Assembly: GCA_910576815.1 (NCBI GenBank)
Contig: CAJTKA010000022.1
Coordinates: 1-61,289, forward strand
Direction: 5' to 3'
DNA: 61,289 nucleotides
Source of the DNA: an uncultured Lachnospiraceae bacterium
Lineage (GTDB): Bacteria > Bacillota > Clostridia > Lachnospirales > Lachnospiraceae
Shown piece after piece: positions 7,626 through 15,483 of this stretch. The notes below the pieces were generated by a model, which made no database searches, had not been told where the DNA came from, and saw nothing but the letters and a program-made list of their open reading frames with translations. Within the stretch, counting starts at the first letter, position 1. Each line of letters opens with the position of its first letter. The translations under genes were made by a program, and so were the position numbers.

Positions 7626-9329
7626 ATGAAGACAAAAAAGATCAGTATCGCAGCACAGCTTTTTCTCTTTATTCTGGGGGCGGCTCTCATTGTGGCTTTG
7701 ATCGTGGGCAGCGTTGCCTATACAAATATGAGCAGCTTTTTAGAAAAGAAAACGAAGGATAATGTGAAAGAAATCGCGGTCATTGCCGCAGAAAATGTGG
7801 ATAGTGAAACTTTTGCCCGGGCTATGGCGGGAGACGCGGAGGCGCTTTTGAATGTCAAAGACAGCCTGCGCTTTTTCCTCTCGGGTGATTCCGTGGAATA
7901 TATTTATACGCTGATGCCAAAGGATGCAGAGAATTTTCAGTTTGTGGTAGACACCGACCCGGAAGATCCGGGTGAGTATGCAGAGGACTATGAGGCGCAG
8001 ACCGAAATGTTTGAGGCGATGAAGGGCAGCCTGTCCGTGACGGCGGATCCCTTTACCGACGAGTGGGGCACCTTTTACAGCGGCTATGCACCGATCAAAG
8101 TAAATGGCAGTCCTGCGGGTATTGTAGCGGTTGATTACCAGGCATCTTCTATCGGGGCGTCGCTCAATCGCCTGATTCGCAATATCCTGATTGCTGTGGG
8201 GATCGCGGTCATTTTTGCGGTAGTAGTGGCATCGGCTGTCTCCGTCAGGATGAGACGCAATTTTCAGAAGGTCAACGATAAGATCTTGGAAGTTGCCTCC
8301 GATGACGGCGATCTGACAAAGGTGCTCGATATTCACTCCGGGGACGAACTGGAAGTGATCGGCAACAGTCTAAACAGCCTTTTGCAGAAAACGGGAAATA
8401 CGGTTCGGGAGATCAAGGGCGGAACAGGCAGCGTCGAGACGAAGATGGAACATATCAATGAGAATGTTTCGGATGCAGTTTCGCAGGTTACGGGTATCAA
8501 TGACGCGATACATTCCATGGTGGCATCTTCGGAAGAAATCGCTGCTTCGGTGAGCACCATCGGGGAGGAAGTGGATTTTGTCTACGAAAATGTGCGAAAT
8601 ATCGTAGATGTTATGGGAAAAAATACAGCAAGCCTGCGAACGATCAATACTTCTTCCATGCAGTTATGTGATGAGGCACAGACTTCGTCTGATAAGATCG
8701 GGGATAATGTGGCGGAAATGTCACAGGCGCTTATGGACGAGCGGAAAAAGGGAGACGCGGTGCTGCGGATTAGGGAGCTATCGGAGACGATCTTGGGCAT
8801 ATCGGGCCAGACCAATCTGCTTGCCTTAAACGCATCCATAGAGGCGGCGAGAGCCGGGGAAGCGGGAAAAGGGTTTGCAGTGGTGGCAGAGGAGATCGGA
8901 GTGCTTGCGGGCAACACCAACGCGGCGGCAAATGAGATCCAGAAGATGAGCAAGGATGTGGTAGAGGCGATCCAGGGATTGAACAGTCTGGCAGACAAGA
9001 TGCTTCTTTTTCTAAGGGAGGAAATCACTGCCGACTATCACCGGTTTCGAGATACTTCGGTGAGTTTTGCCGAGTCCTCGGAGACGATCCGCACGTCCAT
9101 GGAAGGGCTGCAAAAGGATATGGAGAAGTCCGCTAAGGCGCTGGAGGAAAGTAAGGATGCCCTGACGTCGGTAGGTGTGGCGTCTGAGGACAGCAGTACG
9201 GAGATCGTCCGCCTGTCTGAGATCCTGATTTCCATGGATGAGGAGATAAAAAGCATAGCGGCGGCGGCAGCCGATACATTTGCCGCGATTTCTCAGATGA
9301 ACAGCGAATTGAGCGGCTATCAGGTGTAG
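7626..9329 (+). CDS. Methyl-accepting chemotaxis protein
   Basis: A 567-aa receptor. TM1 is about residues 11-34, followed by a ~150-residue extracytoplasmic sensor rich in acidic residues, TM2 about 186-208, a HAMP segment to about 260, and a cytoplasmic signalling domain. The hairpin tip is clear: ISGQTNLLALNASIEAARAG, near residue 395, where CheA/CheW bind. No C-terminal CheR pentapeptide. GGAGG lies before the ATG. The LacI regulator gene starts 9 nt downstream, so they are probably co-transcribed, and a sugar-related ligand is a reasonable guess. No other chemotaxis gene is in the window. Confidence 0.93.
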   Translation: MKTKKISIAAQLFLFILGAALIVALIVGSVAYTNMSSFLEKKTKDNVKEIAVIAAENVDSETFARAMAGDAEALLNVKDSLRFFLSGDSVEYIYTLMPKDAENFQFVVDTDPEDPGEYAEDYEAQTEMFEAMKGSLSVTADPFTDEWGTFYSGYAPIKVNGSPAGIVAVDYQASSIGASLNRLIRNILIAVGIAVIFAVVVASAVSVRMRRNFQKVNDKILEVASDDGDLTKVLDIHSGDELEVIGNSLNSLLQKTGNTVREIKGGTGSVETKMEHINENVSDAVSQVTGINDAIHSMVASSEEIAASVSTIGEEVDFVYENVRNIVDVMGKNTASLRTINTSSMQLCDEAQTSSDKIGDNVAEMSQALMDERKKGDAVLRIRELSETILGISGQTNLLALNASIEAARAGEAGKGFAVVAEEIGVLAGNTNAAANEIQKMSKDVVEAIQGLNSLADKMLLFLREEITADYHRFRDTSVSFAESSETIRTSMEGLQKDMEKSAKALEESKDALTSVGVASEDSSTEIVRLSEILISMDEEIKSIAAAAADTFAAISQMNSELSGYQV

Positions 9330-9338
9330 GGTATTACT

Positions 9339-10337
9339 ATGGATGATAAAAATCTGACAATCGGGGATATCGCAGAGGAGTTGGGAGTTTCTAAGACCAC
9401 GATATCACGGGCAATTTCCGGCAAGGGCAGGATCGGGGAAAAGACAAGGGAACGGGTGCTCTCTTATATTGAAGAACATCATTACCGTCCCAATGTGGTC
9501 GCCAGAGGGCTGGCGCAGAACAAGACCTATAATCTGGCGGTGGTGCTGCCGGGAGATTACAATGTGGTGGAACTTCCCTTTTTCCAGAAATGTATGCTGG
9601 GCATCAGCAGGGTTGCGTCCGCGCATGGGTATGACGTGCTGCTCTCCATGGTGACGACGCAGAATACGAAGCAGCTGCGGCGAGCTGTGGACAATCATAA
9701 GATAGACGGGGCGATCCTGACAAGGACGCTTGCGGAAGATGAGCCGATGAAGTTCCTTCTGCAAAGCGACGTGCCGTTTGTGGCGATCGGCAGCACCGCC
9801 GACGAAAGGGTCGTGCAGATCGATAACGACCATCGGAGCGCCTGCAGGGAACTGACGGAGCGGCTGCTGCAAAGCGGGATCCGAAAACTTGCGCTGATTG
9901 GCAGTGATGAAAGCCACATCGTCACGAGAAACAGGCTGCATGGTTTTGAGGATGCCTTGGAACAGAGTACGCAGTGGAAGGGCAGCAGTCAGATTTTTAT
10001 GAATATCGGGAACGATGCACAGGTGCAGAGGGTCGTGGAAAAGCTTCTCAAAGATGGGACAGAGTGTATCGTGAGTATGGATGACTTTCTCTGCGGATGT
10101 GTGCTGAACGTTCTGCAGCAGCGCAATGTCATGGTGCCGGAGCAGATGCAGGTGGTATCCTTTTATGACAGTACGTTGTTGGAAAATCGGAAGCCTTCTG
10201 TGACGTCCATCCGCTTCAATGTGGAGGAACTGGGGCAGAAAGCCTGTGAGACGCTGCTTGCCATGCTGGAAGGGGAGGCAGTGGAGGCGCGGACGCTGCT
10301 TGGTTACGAAGTGCGGATGCGGAATTCGACGAAGTGA
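9339..10337 (+). CDS. LacI-family transcriptional regulator
   Basis: A 332-aa regulator: N-terminal LacI HTH (IGDIAEELGVSKTTISRAIS, hinge RPNVVARGLAQ) and a periplasmic-binding-protein-like effector domain (about 60-330). The usual inducer is a sugar. It follows the chemotaxis receptor by 9 nt and precedes the ECF S-component by 8 nt. The GH53/binding protein/permease/GH13 genes 4-11 kb downstream are plausible targets. The ribosome site GGGTA is weak, compatible with translational coupling to the receptor gene. Ligand is unknown. Confidence 0.92.
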   Translation: MDDKNLTIGDIAEELGVSKTTISRAISGKGRIGEKTRERVLSYIEEHHYRPNVVARGLAQNKTYNLAVVLPGDYNVVELPFFQKCMLGISRVASAHGYDVLLSMVTTQNTKQLRRAVDNHKIDGAILTRTLAEDEPMKFLLQSDVPFVAIGSTADERVVQIDNDHRSACRELTERLLQSGIRKLALIGSDESHIVTRNRLHGFEDALEQSTQWKGSSQIFMNIGNDAQVQRVVEKLLKDGTECIVSMDDFLCGCVLNVLQQRNVMVPEQMQVVSFYDSTLLENRKPSVTSIRFNVEELGQKACETLLAMLEGEAVEARTLLGYEVRMRNSTK

Positions 10338-10345
10338 GGGTAAAG

Positions 10346-10891
10346 ATGAGACAGACAAAAAGATTGGTATTATCAGCATTTTTTATGGCGATGGGCATTG
10401 TACTGCCGTTTTTGACGGGGCAGATCCAGCAGATCGGCAACATGCTTTTGCCGATGCATATTCCCGTGCTGCTGTGCGGTTTTATCTGCGGCTGGCAGTA
10501 TGGTTTGGCGGTGGGCCTTGTGACACCGCTTTTAAGAAGCGCGCTCTTTGGGATGCCGCCACTGATGCCGACGGCCGCAGCGATGGCGGTGGAGCTGGCT
10601 GTTTACGGGCTGGTGACGGGGCTGTTATATCGGAAGCTGCCGAAGAAGACGCCTTATCTCTATGTGAGCCTTCTTTGTGCAATGATAGCGGGAAGGGCGG
10701 CCTGGGGAATCGTGGGGATCGTGCTCTACGGCATGGCAGGCAGCGGCTTCTCCGTGCAGATCTTTTTGTCAGGTGCGCTTCTTAATGCGATACCGGGCAT
10801 CATTTTGCAGATCGTGCTGATCCCGCTCATTATGATGGTGCTCACGCGGGCGGGGGTCATGCGGGAAGATGCGGATGGTAAGGAATGGTAA
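10346..10891 (+). CDS. ECF transporter S component
   Basis: A ~180-aa integral membrane protein with five to six hydrophobic segments; it is the substrate-binding subunit of an energy-coupling-factor vitamin/micronutrient importer, which needs the EcfA/A'/T module encoded elsewhere. The motif MPIHIPVLLCGF-like stretch (here LPMHIPVLLCGFICGW) and GLVTPLLRSALFGMPPLMPTA are typical of the ECF_trnsprt (PF12822-like) group. ATG 10346 is preferred over an upstream GTG because GAGGG precedes it. It clusters with a P-loop kinase that might phosphorylate the imported compound. Substrate cannot be told. Its stop codon lies inside a 42-bp tandem repeat. Confidence 0.88.
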   Translation: MRQTKRLVLSAFFMAMGIVLPFLTGQIQQIGNMLLPMHIPVLLCGFICGWQYGLAVGLVTPLLRSALFGMPPLMPTAAAMAVELAVYGLVTGLLYRKLPKKTPYLYVSLLCAMIAGRAAWGIVGIVLYGMAGSGFSVQIFLSGALLNAIPGIILQIVLIPLIMMVLTRAGVMREDADGKEW

Positions 10892-11011
10892 AGCTTTTTT
10901 GGATGGATAGGCTGTAAGGGCAAAGAACGGTAAAGCCGTTTTGGAAGGACAGGCTGTAAGGGCAAAGAGCGGTAAAGCCGTTTTGGAAGGACGGCTGTAA
11001 GGGCAAAGAAC
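10887..11011. repeat. Three tandem 41-42 bp repeats
   Basis: Units at 10887-10928, 10929-10970 and 10971-11011 share GGTAAAGC..., a GGCTGTAAGGGCAAAG core and a GAAC/GAGC end. The first unit is the most diverged and contains the stop codon of the ECF S-component gene. The array fills the gap to the kinase gene. Confidence 0.9.
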
Positions 11012-11043
11012 AGGAAGAAAGTGACAGAAGGCAGGAACGACGA

Positions 11044-11631
11044 TTGAGCACGACAGGAATTGTGATCCCGCATATCGTCTGTGATGTGGTGGAACGGGCG
11101 TTGGCGGAAAATGTGTTGGCTGATACAGTCATTATTGCCATCGACGGTGCCTGCGGCGGTGGAAAATCTACACTGGGCGAGGCACTTTTGGCAAAATACG
11201 AGTGCAATCTCTTTCATATGGATGATTTTTTTCTGCGGCCGGAGCAGCGCACGAAAGAACGCTACGAAGAACCAGGCGGAAACGTGGACTATGAGCGGTT
11301 TCAGGAGGAGGTGCTCTCACATCTTGCGGATGAGGATGGGTTTTCTTATCGACCGTTTTGCTGTCGCACGATGAACTTTGGGGAGACGGTGCGCATCCGG
11401 CGGCACAGGTTGAATATCATTGAGGGCGCTTACAGCTGTCATCCTTACTTTGGAGACATCTATCAGGCGCGCTTTTTTGTGGAAGTATCCCCTGAGATAC
11501 AGAAAAAGCGCCTCCTTGCCAGGAATGGCAGGGAGCAGTATCAGCGGTTTGTCAATGAATGGATTCCCATGGAAAACCGCTATTTTGCGGCCTTTGCAAT
11601 CAGGCAGCAGTGCATTTCGATCACGGTCTGA
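11044..11631 (+). CDS. Uridine kinase-like P-loop kinase
   Basis: A 195-aa nucleotide/vitamin kinase-like protein. The Walker A motif is IDGACGGGKST (about residues 37-47), followed by HMDDFF (acceptor-binding Asp pair) and NIIEGAYSCHP, as in uridine kinase/phosphoribulokinase-type enzymes. The substrate need not be uridine: the neighbouring ECF importer subunit suggests phosphorylation of an imported small molecule. A TTG start at 11044 is used because no ATG exists before the Walker motif; the ribosome site (AAGG about 15 nt away) is poor. No signal peptide. Confidence 0.82.
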   Translation: MSTTGIVIPHIVCDVVERALAENVLADTVIIAIDGACGGGKSTLGEALLAKYECNLFHMDDFFLRPEQRTKERYEEPGGNVDYERFQEEVLSHLADEDGFSYRPFCCRTMNFGETVRIRRHRLNIIEGAYSCHPYFGDIYQARFFVEVSPEIQKKRLLARNGREQYQRFVNEWIPMENRYFAAFAIRQQCISITV

Positions 11632-11658
11632 AAAATTACCATTTATTTCAAAAACACA

Positions 11659-11687
11659 TTGACAAGTTCTGTACAATTTGCTATGCT
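11659..11687 (+). promoter_or_regulatory. Strong promoter upstream of the 612-aa gene
   Basis: TTGACA (11659-11664), 17-bp spacer, TATGCT (11682-11687). The start point would be near 11694. Confidence 0.8.
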
Positions 11688-11693
11688 ATCCGT

Positions 11694-11774
11694 ATGAACA
11701 ACCGATTGCGCAAAGTCAAAACCACCAAAAGGCAGCGCGAAAAGAAATACCAGTCGCTCACAGTAGAGCTGTGA
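11694..11774 (+). CDS. Possible 26-aa basic leader peptide
   Basis: ATG 11694 coincides with the predicted transcription start and opens a 26-codon frame MNNRLRKVKTTKRQREKKYQ... ending at 11774. It is very basic. It would have to be translated leaderless, since no ribosome site can precede it on this transcript. It could equally be chance; only context supports it. Confidence 0.25.
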   Translation: MNNRLRKVKTTKRQREKKYQSLTVEL

Positions 11775-11852
11775 CGTGGTGATAGGAATGAAAAAACAGG
11801 GAAAAAGGACAAACTAAGAACAGACTAAGAAAGGAAACGGAGGGCAGGAAAC

Positions 11853-13691
11853 ATGGACAAGTTTATCGTCAACATCATCCACCGACCCGAGATGGTCCCT
11901 GAGTATGCGGAAAAGGTGACCGGACACGGCAAGGAGGAGGATATCGGGAGAAAGGAGCTTTTGATGGAATCGCTGGATATTTTTAAGACCCAGCAGTCGA
12001 TCGCGCACAAGAATGGTTTGAAGACCACGATTCAGATGACGTACGCTTCCTTATTCAATGACGAAGCGGTGGCGCTGGCAAAAGAGGATCATGAGAAGTA
12101 CGGCGACGAGATCGCTTTGTCGCTCCTGGGACTTCCCTGCGAGGAGTTTCGTGAGAAATATAAGACCAAGGATTTTTGTATCTGGATGTTTTCCATGGAA
12201 GACAAGAAATCCATCGTGGACGATGTGTTCGGCAAGTTTAAGGACCGCTTCGGCTTTTATCCGGAGTCCACGGGTTCCTACTATTTAGATGCGGATCTGG
12301 TCAACTATATTAAAGAGAAGTACCCTATGGTGAAATGTGCCGTGGCCACCTGCTGGGAGGAAGGCCCTAAGGCTTACCACACCTGTAACAATTCCTGGTA
12401 CACCTTTATGGACGGCGGCCCCTGGGCGCCCTGGATCCCCAGCAAGCAGAACGTGCACGCGCCGGCGGCGAATGAAGCGGAGGATTCTGGCATTGTGGCG
12501 ATCCCGCACCTTTCCCGAGATCTGATTGCCTGCTATGACGGAAACGGCTCCAATTTCGGGACCCACCCGCAAAATGTTCTGCGCAGTATGTGTTATGACA
12601 GCAAAACATGGGAATACCCTTATATGTACAATCTGATCGACCAGTTTCGGGCGCTTGCGAAGTACAATAACGGCTATGCTTACAATATGATGTTTGTCGG
12701 CCCCGGCTGGATGAATAAGATGGGACGCTGGGAAGCGCCTTATGAATTGCTCTTAAAGTCCTACGAGGACGGCATGGCTTACTATGGTCAGTTGAAAAAG
12801 GAAGGTAAGCTTGACGATATGACCATGGCGGAGTTTGCCGATTACTTCCGTGCCAACAGAACGCTGACGGAGCCGGAGTGCGCGCTGTGGCGTGACATCC
12901 TTTACGGGTCTGACAAGCAGCTTTTCTGGTACTGCGATCCTTATATGAGAGTCTGCGCGAACATGGATCAGGGCGGCGCCATCGTGGATCTTCGTCCCTA
13001 TGCGGCGAAGCTTTACTGGCCTGTCGGCATCGGCACCAAGCATGTGACGGATGCTTCCTATCCTTTCCTGATCCAGGAAAAGTACCGCGCGGGCTACTTT
13101 ACCCACTATGCGGGCGAGGGCACGGTCAGGAGCGCGAAGCTTGTGCATAACGGCGAGGAAGTCGACCTTTGCCTGTGCAGGACGAAGGCGCATTTCTCAC
13201 AGGAAGGCAATACGAGGATCCTCACGCTGGATCCCGTGGATATCGAGTTTTACGACCTGACGGTGAAATTGCAGACAAAGCTTTATTTTGAGGAGGGAAG
13301 TTCCCGCATCAAGATCGAGCGTAACATCCTCTCCATAAGTGATCCGAATGCCGAGGTGGAGATCAACGAGTATATGGTGGCCTGCTATGGTACGACTGAG
13401 TATTCAGAGGATATGACGGGGATCACCCTTTCCGTGACCGATGGCGCAAACACCGAAACCATTGACTACGCTTACAAATGCCGCGAGGCACAGATGCAGG
13501 GTGCGTCGGAGGCCGTGGCGGTGGTACCGCAGATCGAAACCAGAGTTTCCTTAAGCTGCGAGAAGAAAGACGCGGTGGGCTATATTAAGGAAGGCTATGC
13601 CTTCTCCCCGATGTTCACCTTAGGTTATACGACCAAATTAAAGGATAAGGAGGTATTTGCGACATGGCTCAATCTGGCAAAGGCAAATTAA
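11853..13691 (+). CDS. Putative carbohydrate-active protein (DUF3863/DUF3864-like)
   Basis: A 612-aa cytoplasmic protein (no signal peptide). The N-terminal ~350 residues resemble a TIM-barrel/polysaccharide-deacetylase-like fold: VNIIHRPEMVPEYAE, later GFYPESTGSYYLDADLVNYI and GGPWAPWIPSKQNVHAP, rich in Trp, Tyr and His as in sugar-binding clefts. The C-terminal ~230 residues look beta-rich. The layout fits my memory of the paired DUF3863 and DUF3864 domains, but I cannot confirm that. A TTGACA/TATGCT promoter and a GGAGGGCAGG site support expression and start. It sits beside glycoside hydrolase genes, suggesting a role in glycan metabolism. Its last 28 nt overlap the next gene. Confidence 0.6.
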   Translation: MDKFIVNIIHRPEMVPEYAEKVTGHGKEEDIGRKELLMESLDIFKTQQSIAHKNGLKTTIQMTYASLFNDEAVALAKEDHEKYGDEIALSLLGLPCEEFREKYKTKDFCIWMFSMEDKKSIVDDVFGKFKDRFGFYPESTGSYYLDADLVNYIKEKYPMVKCAVATCWEEGPKAYHTCNNSWYTFMDGGPWAPWIPSKQNVHAPAANEAEDSGIVAIPHLSRDLIACYDGNGSNFGTHPQNVLRSMCYDSKTWEYPYMYNLIDQFRALAKYNNGYAYNMMFVGPGWMNKMGRWEAPYELLLKSYEDGMAYYGQLKKEGKLDDMTMAEFADYFRANRTLTEPECALWRDILYGSDKQLFWYCDPYMRVCANMDQGGAIVDLRPYAAKLYWPVGIGTKHVTDASYPFLIQEKYRAGYFTHYAGEGTVRSAKLVHNGEEVDLCLCRTKAHFSQEGNTRILTLDPVDIEFYDLTVKLQTKLYFEEGSSRIKIERNILSISDPNAEVEINEYMVACYGTTEYSEDMTGITLSVTDGANTETIDYAYKCREAQMQGASEAVAVVPQIETRVSLSCEKKDAVGYIKEGYAFSPMFTLGYTTKLKDKEVFATWLNLAKAN

Positions 13692-13882
13692 ACTACAGAT
13701 GTCCCTCCTGCTTTATGAGGGATCTCGATATTGATATGTTCTATGATAAGGATAAGAAGGAGTTTCACTGCATCCGCTGTCAGTATGTGGGGACGGAGGA
13801 GGATGTACTGGAAAAGAATGAGCTGGTAAGGTTCCGGTATAAGGATGCGATGAAACGGTTTACCAAGTTCGATTTTGACTGA
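13664..13882 (+). CDS. Small zinc-ribbon protein, 72 aa
   Basis: Contains two knuckles, CPSC (residues 13-16) and CIRC (36-39), spaced as in zinc ribbons, followed by a charged helical tail ending FTKFDFD. Likely binds one zinc; the function (nucleic acid or protein binding) is unknown. The ATG lies 28 nt inside the upstream 612-aa gene in another frame, with AAGGAGG at about 13649-13655 as its ribosome site, so the two are translationally linked. The frame is supported by the motif and the well-placed site. Confidence 0.75.
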   Translation: MAQSGKGKLNYRCPSCFMRDLDIDMFYDKDKKEFHCIRCQYVGTEEDVLEKNELVRFRYKDAMKRFTKFDFD

Positions 13883-13889
13883 GGCGGAC

Positions 13890-14019
13890 GGACGAAAGAT
13901 GGGATTCTGCGTCGCCGCGCTTTCGCTCCGTGAAAGACGTAACGGACACTAAGCTCGAAAATACCTCGCTAAGTGCCGACGTTTTTCAAGGGGCTCCTTG
14001 AGAATCCCATCTTCCGTCC
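13890..14019. repeat. 130-bp multi-stem palindromic element
   Basis: Outer arms GGACGAAAGATGGGATTCT (13890-13908) and its complement (14001-14019) match at 18 of 19 positions. Inside are further stems: CTTTC/GAAAG around GCTCCGT, CACTAAGC/GCTAAGTG (7 of 8), and an AAGGGGCTCCTT mini-stem. No coding frame. It sits between same-strand genes and has no poly-T tail, so it is not a plain terminator. I expect a dispersed palindromic element or structured RNA; similar TATTTTCGAGCTTAG-type words are familiar to me from Lachnospiraceae but I cannot check. Confidence 0.75.
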
Positions 14020-14103
14020 TGGCTGTGTGGCAGAAATAGGCATTTGTGCGTTTTGGTAATCACTGAATGCAGATATTGCTTGATGAGAAGCGGGAGAAAT
14101 CAC

Positions 14104-15222
14104 ATGAAATACTACAAAGGCATGGACATTTCTACTATAAAAGAAGTCGAGTCTCTCGGCGGAAAGTTTTATGACCGTGGGGTGGAGAAGGATGTGTTTG
14201 AGATTCTGAGAAGCTATGGCACGAACGCGGTGCGGCTGCGGCTGTGGAACGACCCTTATGCGGAGGATGGTACGCCTTATGGGGCGGGGACTAATGACCT
14301 GAAAACGGATATTGAATTGGCGAAGCGTGCCAAGGCGCATGACATGGAGGTGCTTTTGGATTTTCACTACAGCGATTTTTGGGCGGATCCGGGGAAACAG
14401 CAGGTACCCAAGGCATGGCGCGGTATGGATGTGGATGAATTGACCGAAGCAGTCTATACCTTTACGAGGGAGACGCTGCTGGCGATGAAAGAAGCGGACG
14501 TCCTGCCGGAGCTTGTGCAGGTGGGAAATGAGCTTTCCAACGGCACACTCTGGCCTTTGGGAAAGCTGGCTGAATGTGGGAATTACGACAATCTGGCACG
14601 TTTCATCCGTGCGGGGATCAAGGCGGTGCGTTCGGTGGATGCCGCGATGCCTATTATGCTGCATCTGGACAATGGCGGCAACAATGCGCTCTATCGGGAT
14701 TGGTTCGACCACTATCTGGAGCGTGGGGAGGATGATTTCCAGATCATTGGTCTTTCCTATTATCCGTTCTGGCACGGGACGCTTGATGATCTGCAAAGCA
14801 ATATGAACGATTTGGCGAAGCGTTACGGCAAGGATCTGGTAGTGGCGGAAGTGTCCATGGGCTTTAGCATGGAGGATTACGGGAAATACGAGAAGTTGCC
14901 GCCTGAAAAGCGCAAAGGTTATGCGACAAAACCGGAACTGGTGGCGAAGGTTCCTTTTCCGATGACGAAGGAAGGGCAGGCGGATTTCATGAGGGCCCTT
15001 CTTGCGGTGATCGATCAGGTGCCGGATGGAAAGGGCAAAGGCTTTTTCTATTGGGAACCGGCATGGATACCCGTTCCGGGATCAGGTTGGGCCAATGAGG
15101 ATGCTCTGCGCTTTATCGGAGAGCAGGGCCCCTGCGGTAATGAATGGGCCAATCAGGCGCTCTTTGACTATGAGGGAAATGCGCTTCCTGCCCTGGAGAT
15201 CATTCGGGATCATAAGTCCTGA
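14104..15222 (+). CDS. GH53 endo-beta-1,4-galactanase, intracellular
   Basis: A 372-aa family 53 glycoside hydrolase that cleaves beta-1,4-galactan or galacto-oligosaccharides. MKYYKGMDISTIKEVE, then NAVRLRLWNDP and the acid/base E143 in VQVGNELSNG, and the nucleophile E249 in VVAEVSMGF are typical. There is no signal peptide, so it probably acts on imported oligosaccharides. The start at 14104 has GGGAG upstream; an in-frame ATG at 14044 would add a segment unlike the family. It precedes the binding-protein/permease genes by about 260 nt, and a galactan-derived sugar is a plausible substrate of that importer. Confidence 0.92.
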   Translation: MKYYKGMDISTIKEVESLGGKFYDRGVEKDVFEILRSYGTNAVRLRLWNDPYAEDGTPYGAGTNDLKTDIELAKRAKAHDMEVLLDFHYSDFWADPGKQQVPKAWRGMDVDELTEAVYTFTRETLLAMKEADVLPELVQVGNELSNGTLWPLGKLAECGNYDNLARFIRAGIKAVRSVDAAMPIMLHLDNGGNNALYRDWFDHYLERGEDDFQIIGLSYYPFWHGTLDDLQSNMNDLAKRYGKDLVVAEVSMGFSMEDYGKYEKLPPEKRKGYATKPELVAKVPFPMTKEGQADFMRALLAVIDQVPDGKGKGFFYWEPAWIPVPGSGWANEDALRFIGEQGPCGNEWANQALFDYEGNALPALEIIRDHKS

Positions 15223-15240
15223 AATCCGCACCCAAAGCGA

Positions 15241-15287
15241 AAGAAAACGATTTCCTATTGACAAGGATAATCAATTGGTGTTACAGT
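15241..15287 (+). promoter_or_regulatory. Promoter with possible cre site for the sugar transport genes
   Basis: TTGACA (15258-15263) and TACAGT (15282-15287) are 18 bp apart. AAGAAAACGATTTCC (15241-15255) matches the CcpA cre consensus except at two positions and abuts the -35 box. The promoter is moderately supported, the cre site weakly. Confidence 0.5.
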
Positions 15288-15329
15288 AGTCATACGGAGG
15301 CAGAAAATACCAAATCCATAAGGTGCGCG

Positions 15330-15422
15330 AAAGAAATCCCCGGGGATTTCTTTATATCCTATCTTGATAGGATATAAAACCTCTGTCTACTTAAATATAA
15401 AATGCGGTTTCGCATTTTATAT
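15330..15422 (+). promoter_or_regulatory. Three consecutive perfect hairpins in the transporter leader
   Basis: Hairpin 1: AAAGAAATCCCC/GGGGATTTCTTT (15330-15353), no loop. Hairpin 2: TATATCCTATC/GATAGGATATA (15353-15376), 2-nt loop. Hairpin 3: ATATAAAATGCG/CGCATTTTATAT (15395-15422), 4-nt loop. All are perfect over 11-12 bp. None ends in a clear U tract except weakly, so attenuation is uncertain; mRNA stabilisation or repeat insertion are alternatives. Confidence 0.75.
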
Positions 15423-15483
15423 AGAAACAAAAACAATCAGACCTGGCGCGGATTGCGCATAGAGGTCAGAAAGAGAGGGAATT

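Noticed and set aside
10726..11217. Minus-strand frame with PKRLYRSLPLQP repeats
   Set aside because: The repeat is the translated 42-bp tandem array; the frame is antisense to two real genes.
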